NCBI GenBank assembly: GCA_018388625.1
Contig: CP074402.1
Coordinates: forward strand, 1,922,001-1,986,000
Direction: 5' to 3'
DNA length: 64,000 nucleotides
Source: Nocardiopsis eucommiae
GTDB taxonomy: Bacteria > Actinomycetota > Actinomycetes > Streptosporangiales > Streptosporangiaceae
This document shows, piece after piece, positions 58,306-64,000 of this stretch; positions within the stretch are counted from its first letter, which is position 1, and each line of letters opens with the position of its first letter. The translations under genes were made by a program, and so were the position numbers. The notes under the pieces were generated by a model that saw only the letters and a program-made list of their open reading frames with translations, was not told where the DNA came from and did not search any database.

Positions 58306-59253
58306 ATGCTGACCATTGGCGTAGACATCGGCGGGACCAAGGTCGCCGCCGGTGTCGTCGACCACGACGGGCAGATCCTGGACAAGGTCAAGTACCCCAC
58401 TCCGTCCCACGACCCCGACGGTCTGGCCGAGGTCGTCGGACGGGCGGTGCGGGAGCTCCGCGAGCGTCGGCCCGAACGCGAGGTGGGCGCGGTGGGCGTG
58501 GGGGTGGCCGGATTCGTCGACGAGGACCGCGCCACCGTCCAGGTCGCCGTCAACCTGGGTCTGCTCGACGAACCCCTCAAGGAGCGTGTGCGGCGCCACG
58601 TCGACCTGCCCGTGGTCGTCGAGAACGACGCCAACGCCGCCGCCTGGGCCGAGGCCCGCTTCGGCGCGGGGCGGGGCAGCGACCACATCGTCTGCGTGAC
58701 CCTGGGCACCGGGATCGGCGGCGGACTGGTCCTCGGCGGCGCCCTGCACCGGGGCCGCCACGGAGTCGCCGCCGAGGTCGGCCACTACCGCATGGTCCCG
58801 CACGGCCGCCGCTGCGCCTGCGGCAACCACGGCTGCTGGGAGCAGTACGCCAGCGGTCGGGCCCTGGTGGCCGAGGGGCAGGACCTGGCCCGTACCGACC
58901 CCGAGAGGGGCGAGCGCATGCTCAAGCTCGCCGACGGCCTCGTGGAGCGGATCGAGGGCGAGGTCATCACCCGCGCCGCCATGGAGGGCGACCCGGCCGC
59001 CCTGGAGTGCTTCCGGATCGTGGGGGACTGGGCCGGGCTCGGCCTGGCCGACCTGGCCGCGATCCTGGACCCCGAGTGCTTCGTCCTCGGCGGCGGGGTC
59101 TCCGACGCGGGCGACATCCTGCTCGACCCGGTCCGCGCCTCCTTCGCGCGACACGTCTCCGGTCGCCCCGGCCGCCGCCTGGCCGAGGTGCGCGTCGCCG
59201 AGCTCGGCGGCGAGGCGGGCATCGTCGGCGCGGGCGACCTCGCCCGGCACTGA
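58306..59253 (+). CDS. glkA: Glucokinase, ROK family
   Basis: Phosphorylates glucose with ATP; in Streptomyces GlkA also mediates carbon catabolite repression. 315 residues. ATP site GVDIGGTKVAAGVV, the ROK zinc motif CACGNHGCWEQYASG, and catalytic Asp in ENDANAAAWAE. ATG 58306 follows AGAAGGAG. The amylase gene at the left end of the window is the kind of gene such repression controls, though no direct link is visible. Confidence 0.95.
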   Translation: MLTIGVDIGGTKVAAGVVDHDGQILDKVKYPTPSHDPDGLAEVVGRAVRELRERRPEREVGAVGVGVAGFVDEDRATVQVAVNLGLLDEPLKERVRRHVDLPVVVENDANAAAWAEARFGAGRGSDHIVCVTLGTGIGGGLVLGGALHRGRHGVAAEVGHYRMVPHGRRCACGNHGCWEQYASGRALVAEGQDLARTDPERGERMLKLADGLVERIEGEVITRAAMEGDPAALECFRIVGDWAGLGLADLAAILDPECFVLGGGVSDAGDILLDPVRASFARHVSGRPGRRLAEVRVAELGGEAGIVGAGDLARH

Positions 59254-59264
59254 GGACCGACGAG

Positions 59265-59305
59265 AAGGGGGCGGCCACCGGGAACACCCCGGTGTCCGCC
59301 CCTTC
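59265..59305. terminator. Terminator between glkA and the acyltransferase gene
   Basis: Long imperfect hairpin: AAGGGGGCGG side at 59265-59280 pairs with CCGCCCCTT at 59297-59305, with an inner CACCGG/CCGGTG pair. Confidence 0.6.
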
Positions 59306-59317
59306 GGCCGTCCGACG

Positions 59318-60180
59318 CTACCCCGCGTCGCTCGGCGGCGTCTCGGCCTGCTCGGCGTCGGCGCGGTCGGAGGCCTTCCGTGCGCGCTTCTCCTCGCGCC
59401 TGGCCTCCCTGCGGGCCTGGCGGTCGGACCTTCGCTCGGCGCGGCGGGTCCGGCGCTCGTCCTTGGCGCTGGCCTGCTGCTCGCGTCTGGCCTCCTTCTC
59501 CTCCGCCTCGATCTCGGCCTTGACCGCCTGGGCGTAGCGGTCCACGTACTCCTGGCCGGAGAGCTCCATGAGGGCGTACATGATCTCGTCGGTGATCGCC
59601 CGCAGGACCCGCTGGTCCTTCTCCATCCCGTAGTACCGGGAGAAGTCGAGCGGCTTGCCGAAGACGACCTTGGGGCGCACACCCAGCTTGGGGACGGTGC
59701 GTCCGGGGGCATGATCTTCTCCAGGTTGATCATCGCCATCGGCACGACGGGGGCCCTGGCCTCCAGAGCGAGCCGCGCCACCCCGGTGCGGCCCCGGTAG
59801 AGCTTGCCGTCAGGGGAACGGGTGCCCTCGGGATAGATGCCCAGCAGGTCGCCGCGCTTGAGGACGCGCAGCCCGGTGCGCAGGGCCGCCTCGCTCGCCT
59901 TGCCGCCGGAGCGGTCGATGGGGATCTGGCCCACACCGGTGAAGAAGGCCCGGCTGAGGAACCCCTTCACGCCGGTGCCGGTGAAGTACTCGGCCTTGGC
60001 GAGGAAGGTGATCTTGCGCGGCAGCGGCAGCGGACCGAAGAAGTGGTCGGAGAACGACAGGTGGTTGCTGACCATGACGGCCGGACCACGCCGGGGCACG
60101 TTCTCCACGCCCTCCGCGCGGGGTTGCCACAACACGGCCAGGATCGGCCCCAGGATCGCCTTGACCACCCAGTAGAACAT
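59318..60180 (-). CDS. 1-acyl-sn-glycerol-3-phosphate acyltransferase (frameshifted)
   Basis: Membrane-bound acyltransferase of phospholipid synthesis (PlsC family), 287 residues corrected. Motif NHLSFSDHFF (HX4D) and YPEGTRSPDG are present; an N-terminal helix anchors it. The C-terminus is a long basic/acidic tail rich in Arg, Glu and Ala. The frame breaks at the C run about 59705-59709 (coding strand CCCCC to CCCCCC; MPPGRTVPKLGVRPKV). Position matches Rv2182c. Confidence 0.9.
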
Positions 60181-60595
60181 CGCTTCAGATCACCCCTGCA
60201 TACGCGGGGAGCACTGGGCAGGGCCTGCCACGTCTCACTGTCCCGCTCGGCTGACATTGTCCGGAACGCCTCCGCCGCGAACACGGGGAGACTGACGGAG
60301 GTCATCTTCCCACCACGTGCGGGTCTCCACCAAAAGCATCCGGAACGGACCCGTGCCGTTCGTCGCGGGTCGGGAGGGGACGCGCCGCGGGGGCACTGTC
60401 GAGGATACTCACGACCGGTGTGGGCGTCGCGGCAGGTCCGCCCTCGGCACCCGGGAACACGCCGGGCGCTCCCGGAGTTCGGGCAGGAGAACGCTACCGT
60501 TCACTCGATGACAAACGCTCGCCCGAGCGACTAGCCTCACGGCTGGGGCCGCCGTCCCAGCCGGTTCCCCGCCGAACGATCCCGGGAGCAGACCT
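60181..60595. other. Divergent region before the esterase gene
   Basis: 415 bases between divergent genes, so it holds two promoters, neither of which I can place with confidence. No coding region or structured RNA recognised. Confidence 0.35.
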
Positions 60596-61393
60596 GTGAG
60601 ACCGACCAGCGCCATCCCCCTGATCCCGGGGGCGGACCCCTTCAGTCACACGGGTTCGGGCGTCGGAGTCCTGCTCTGCCACGGGTTCACCGGGTCGCCG
60701 TACTCGATGCGCCCCTGGGCGGAGTACCTGGCCGAGGCGGGGCTGACCGTCGAACTCCCGCGCCTGCCCGGGCACGGGACCACCTGGCAGGACATGGCCA
60801 CCACCACCAGCGACGACTGGTACGCGGCGGTGGAGTCGGCCCTGCTCGACCTCGCCGACCGGTGTGACGAGGTGTACGTCATGGGCCTGTCCATGGGCGG
60901 GGCCCTCACCCTGCGCCTGGCCCAGGAACACCCCGACATCGTTCGCGGTGTGGTCGTGGTCAACCCCTCCCTGACCGTGGAGGACCGCAGGCTCCCGGTG
61001 ATCGCGCCGATCCGCCACCTGGCGGCGCGCCTGATGCCCTCCACCCCGGGCCTGTCCAGCGACGTCGCCATCGAGACCGCCTCCGAGGGCGGGTACGACC
61101 GGGTGCCCACCGCCGCCGCCGCGACACTCCCGAAGCTGTGGCGCGCGGTTCAGGACGGCATGTCCGGTTTGCGGGCGCCGGTTCTGGCCTACCGGAGCCC
61201 CCAGGACCACGTCGTCGGACCGGACAGTCTGCGTATCCTCGCCAGGAGAGCGGTGAACACGCGACTGACGATCCACCTGCTCCACGACAGCTACCACGTC
61301 GCGACCCTCGACCACGACGCCGCCACCATCTTCGAAGGAAGCCTCGCGTTCGTACGCGAGCGCGGGAGAAGCGGGGAAGGATCCGACCGATGA
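60596..61393 (+). CDS. Alpha/beta-hydrolase, carboxylesterase/monoacylglycerol lipase type
   Basis: 265 residues. Oxyanion loop CHGFTGSP, nucleophile GLSMGG, catalytic Asp in SPQDHVV and His in DSYHVATLD: the Est30-like carboxylesterase pattern. GTG 60596 follows CGGGAG. Stop overlaps the next ATG (ATGA). Substrate unknown; the neighbouring acyltransferase suggests lipid turnover. Confidence 0.9.
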   Translation: MRPTSAIPLIPGADPFSHTGSGVGVLLCHGFTGSPYSMRPWAEYLAEAGLTVELPRLPGHGTTWQDMATTTSDDWYAAVESALLDLADRCDEVYVMGLSMGGALTLRLAQEHPDIVRGVVVVNPSLTVEDRRLPVIAPIRHLAARLMPSTPGLSSDVAIETASEGGYDRVPTAAAATLPKLWRAVQDGMSGLRAPVLAYRSPQDHVVGPDSLRILARRAVNTRLTIHLLHDSYHVATLDHDAATIFEGSLAFVRERGRSGEGSDR

Positions 61394-62305
61394 CGCAACG
61401 TCGGGGCAACGGCCTGCTCGCCGACGCCTACGTTCCGCTGATCCTGCTCGCGCCCTCCCACGCGGACCTCATGCTGGAGGCGCTGCGGCGCAGCGGGATC
61501 GCCGCCTACGCGGTCCCCCTGGCCGAGGACGTCCTGGAACCCTCCGGTGGCCAGACGGAGGACCCGCCCACCGACCACCTCTACGTCGACGCCGAGGAGC
61601 GGGGCGCCGCCGAGCGCGTGCTCGGCTCCGAACTGCCCGACCTGAGCGACCGGGACGCCGGGCCGGACCTGCTGGCCCCCGTGTCGAGACCAGACCTGAG
61701 GCCGAGGGCGAGGAGAGCCAGGAACCCACCGCCGCGCACGAGGGCAACGACACGCCCGTCGGCGGCGACCTGCTCGACGGACCCCCGGCCGACATCGAGC
61801 CCGAGGCGCCGAGGAGGCGCCCCAAGGACGAGGACGACGTCTGGAACGACCTGGTCGCGCGTTTCTACGACGACACTGAGGGCACCAGTGAACAGCGCGG
61901 CCGGGTCGCCTGGCCCGACGTCGAGAACCTCAGCGCCCCGGACGAGCACCAGACCCGGCTCGGGGACATCCTCGCCAACCTGCCCCGGGACCCGGGCGAG
62001 GACGACGACGAGGAGTCCCGCGGGGAGGACCGACGCCGCGCCGAGGCGGAGATGGAGGGCCACTACGAGCCCCCGCCGCCACCACCCCTGCTCCAGGGCG
62101 ACCGGGTGGGCATCGCGGCCTGGATCGGCCTCCTGGGCGGTCCGGTGCTGCTCTTCGGGGCCGCCTTCCTGGGGTTCACGCTGCCCAACGGGATCATGTT
62201 CCTGGCCGTCGCGGCCTTCCTGACCAGCTTCGTCGTGCTCATCCTGCGGATGACCGACTCGCGGCCCCCGGTGACAACGGTCCCGACAACGGGGCGGTGG
62301 TCTGA
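61390..62305 (+). CDS. Hypothetical membrane protein with acidic N-terminal region (two frameshifts)
   Basis: Not recognised; about 305 residues corrected. A folded-looking N-terminus (about 1-95, YVPLILLAPSHADLMLEALRRSG) resembles a small signal-transfer or DUF2007-like fold, then an acidic disordered region (PEAEGEESQEPT, DPGEDDDEESRGEDRR), a Pro run, and two membrane helices near the end. The frame breaks near 61680 and 62268; one C at each restores RVETRPEAEG and RPPGDNGPDN, with stop 62303-62305. Coupled to the esterase by ATGA. Confidence 0.65.
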
Positions 62306-63456
62306 CCCCTGGGCTTCGACGTCCCCCTCTGGCGCACCATCGCCCTGTTCCGCGCCGTCGCTCTGGTCTACGCCGTGGTGCCGCTCGCCCAGCACCACGC
62401 GTACCTGTCCAGACCCTGGGTCGCCTGGGCGGTGCTGGTCGTCATGGCCGCCTGGACCGTGGTGACGACCTACGCCTACGCGCGTCCGGCCTGGCGCACC
62501 TCGCGCCTGCTGGTGGCCGACCTCGCCGTGGCCTTCGGCTGCATGTTCGCCACGGGGCTGGCGGCCGCCCCCACTACCTCACCCAGGCGCCGCCGCTGAG
62601 TTCCTACTGGTTCGCGGGGGCCGCCCTGTCGGCCAGCGTCATCTGGGGGCGACGCGGAGCCGCCACGGTCGCCCTCGCCTACGGCGGAGCGGACATCACC
62701 CTGCGCCTTCTGATGGACGCCAACGTGACCGCCGCCACCGTGCGGGGTGTGGCGCTGCTCCTGCTGGCCTGCCTGGCCGTGGGCTACATGGCACGGGTCG
62801 CGGAGCAGGCCGAGGAGCGCTTCGCCCGGGCGGTGACCATGGAGGCGCGCATCCGGGAACGCGAACAGCTCGCCCGTTCCATCCACGACTCCGTCCTCCA
62901 GGTCCTGGCGCTCGTGCGCCGCCGTGGCGACGAGATCGGAGGCCAGGCCGCCGAGCTGGGCCGGATGGCCGGTGAGCAGGAGGTGCGGCTGCGGTCCCTG
63001 CTCACCGACGGCCTGGACGCGGCGGCGTCCGTGCCCTCCGGGCCCGGGACCGAGGCCGCCCCGGGCGCCCCCGCCGACCTGCGGGAGGCCCTGCGCCGTC
63101 TGGAGTCCGTGCGCGTCTCGGTCTCGGCGCCCGCCACCCCGGTGCTCCTGCCCGGGGACACCGCCGCCGAACTCGCCGCCGCCGCGTCCGCCGCCCTCGA
63201 CAACGTGGAGCGGCACTGCCCACCTGGGACCAGGGCCTGGGTCCTGCTGGAGGACGAGGGCCACGCGGTCACCGTGACCGTGCGCGACGACGGCCCCGGC
63301 ATCCCGCCCGGGCGCCTGGAACGGGCCCGTGACGAGGGCCGCCTCGGCGTCGCGCAGTCGGTCGTCGGCCGGATCCGCGACCTCGGTGGCACCACGGAGC
63401 TGTTCTCGGAGCCAGGGGAGGGCACCGAGATCGAGATGTCCGTCCCCCGGGACTGA
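62271..63456 (+). CDS. MacS-like sensor histidine kinase (frameshifted, start uncertain)
   Basis: About 395 residues. Five or so membrane helices, a linker with EREQLARSIHDSVLQ (phospho-acceptor His), and a HATPase domain with ALDNVERHC and VRDDGPGIPPGRLERARD. This matches the NarL-type MacS kinases of actinobacteria. The frame breaks near 62574 (one C; AAAPHYLTQAPP) and probably at 62306. The true start is unclear: GTG 62271 requires the second correction; GTG 62372 is a shorter choice. No response-regulator gene follows within the window; the next gene is convergent. Confidence 0.75.
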
Positions 63457-63475
63457 CCCCTCCGGCGGACCGGGG

Positions 63476-64000
63476 TCAGCGGAGCGGGGGCCCTGCCCCG
63501 GGGTCCTCCTGGTGGGAGAAGCGCTCCTCGTTCCACGGGTCGGCCCGGTTGTGGTAGCCGCGCTCCTCCCAGAACCCCCGGCGATCACCCACCATGTACT
63601 CCACGGACCGCAGCCACTTCACGCTCTTCCAGCCGTACAGGTGGGGCACCACCAGGCGCACGGGGAAGCCGTGCTCCGGGGCGAGCGGCACGCCGTCGCG
63701 GTGCGTGGCGAGCAGTACCCCGTCGTCGAGGAAGTCGTCCACCCGCAGGTTGGCGCTGTATCCGTACTCCCCCAGGCCATCACGTGCGTGACCTCGGGGG
63801 AGGGCGGGGCGAGGTGGACGAGGTCGGCGGCCGGAACCCCGCCCCAGGGGACGTCGGGAACGCTGAACCGCATCACGCAGTGGAAGTCGCGGACGACGTC
63901 CCTGCGGGGCAGGGCGCCGAACTCCTCCCAGGTCCACCGGTAGGTGCCCAGCGACTCGGTCGCGCCGAAGACGCGGAAGTCCCACCGCTGCGGTCGGAAG
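63476..64000 (-). CDS. Sulfite-oxidase-like molybdopterin oxidoreductase (partial, frameshifted)
   Basis: The N-terminus lies beyond the window. RDFHCVMRFS contains the molybdenum-binding Cys. Further landmarks are GYSANL, EHGFPVRLVVPHLYGWKSVKW and GFWEERGYHNRADPW, as in YuiH/MsrP-like proteins. The frame breaks at about 63775; one G gives MAWGEYGYSANL. Function by family is oxidation or reduction of a small sulfur compound; substrate unknown. Confidence 0.88.
   Translation of the reverse strand, partial: LPTAAVGLPRLRRDRVAGHLPVDLGGVRRPAPQGRRPRLPLRDAVQRSRRPLGRGSGRRPRPPRPALPRGHARDGLGEYGYSANLRVDDFLDDGVLLATHRDGVPLAPEHGFPVRLVVPHLYGWKSVKWLRSVEYMVGDRRGFWEERGYHNRADPWNEERFSHQEDPGAGPPLR

Overview
The window is high-GC actinobacterial chromosome. 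It carries bcc-aa3 type respiratory genes, GlnA/GlnE, a PimB'-like mannosyltransferase, LytR-CpsA-Psr proteins, TTG/GTG starts and GC-rich hairpin terminators. From remembered family sequences it looks like Nocardiopsis or a close relative (inference). No rRNA, tRNA, CRISPR array, prophage or antibiotic gene cluster was seen. It is a core housekeeping block whose order recalls Mycobacterium tuberculosis Rv2182c-Rv2221c and Streptomyces coelicolor SCO2120-SCO2200 (from memory).

Layout. 1-4.7 kb: tail of a membrane protein gene, a secreted starch-degrading alpha-amylase with promoter and operator, a VanY-like D,D-carboxypeptidase, and an OmpR-type two-component pair. 4.7-9.6 kb: glnE and glnA, the latter with a two-site GlnR operator. 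9.6-14.4 kb: RDD membrane protein, two tandem LCP proteins with a small inverted-repeat element between them, and a DUF4191 protein. 14.6-22.3 kb: lipoate and 2-oxoacid dehydrogenase genes (lipA, lipB, E2, lpdA) and pepA, interrupted by an FMN reductase behind a SoxR-type promoter. 22.7-28.5 kb: an unusual three-repeat membrane protein, cobS, cobU, an aldo/keto reductase and small conserved proteins. 28.6-34.6 kb: pspA-pspAA-htpX-pspAB envelope-stress module, erpA, an adenosine-kinase-like gene, rpsD and a TusA-like gene. 35-38 kb: ctaC-ctaD-ctaF. 38-50 kb: L,D-transpeptidase, PimB'-like glycosyltransferase, two NlpC/P60 hydrolases, an NYN protein, a DnaQ/UvrC-like nuclease, a rhomboid, trpD and small regulators. 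50.6-55 kb: ctaE-qcrC-qcrA-qcrB. 55-64 kb: fadD, glucokinase, 1-acylglycerol-phosphate acyltransferase, an esterase, a MacS-like sensor kinase and the 3' part of a molybdopterin oxidoreductase.

How they work together. The two cytochrome clusters encode the cytochrome bcc complex and aa3 oxidase, which form one supercomplex in actinobacteria. LipA/LipB make the lipoyl cofactor for the E2 protein, and LpdA recycles it. GlnE controls GlnA by adenylylation. Several genes serve the cell envelope (LCP, VanY, Ldt, NlpC/P60, PimB', Psp).

Data caution. Eighteen genes are broken at about 30 places, and essentially every break is repaired by adding one base to a short C or G run (one A run; one site needs two C). 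This is the signature of consensus errors, not gene decay. I annotate each such gene as one CDS and say where the breaks are.
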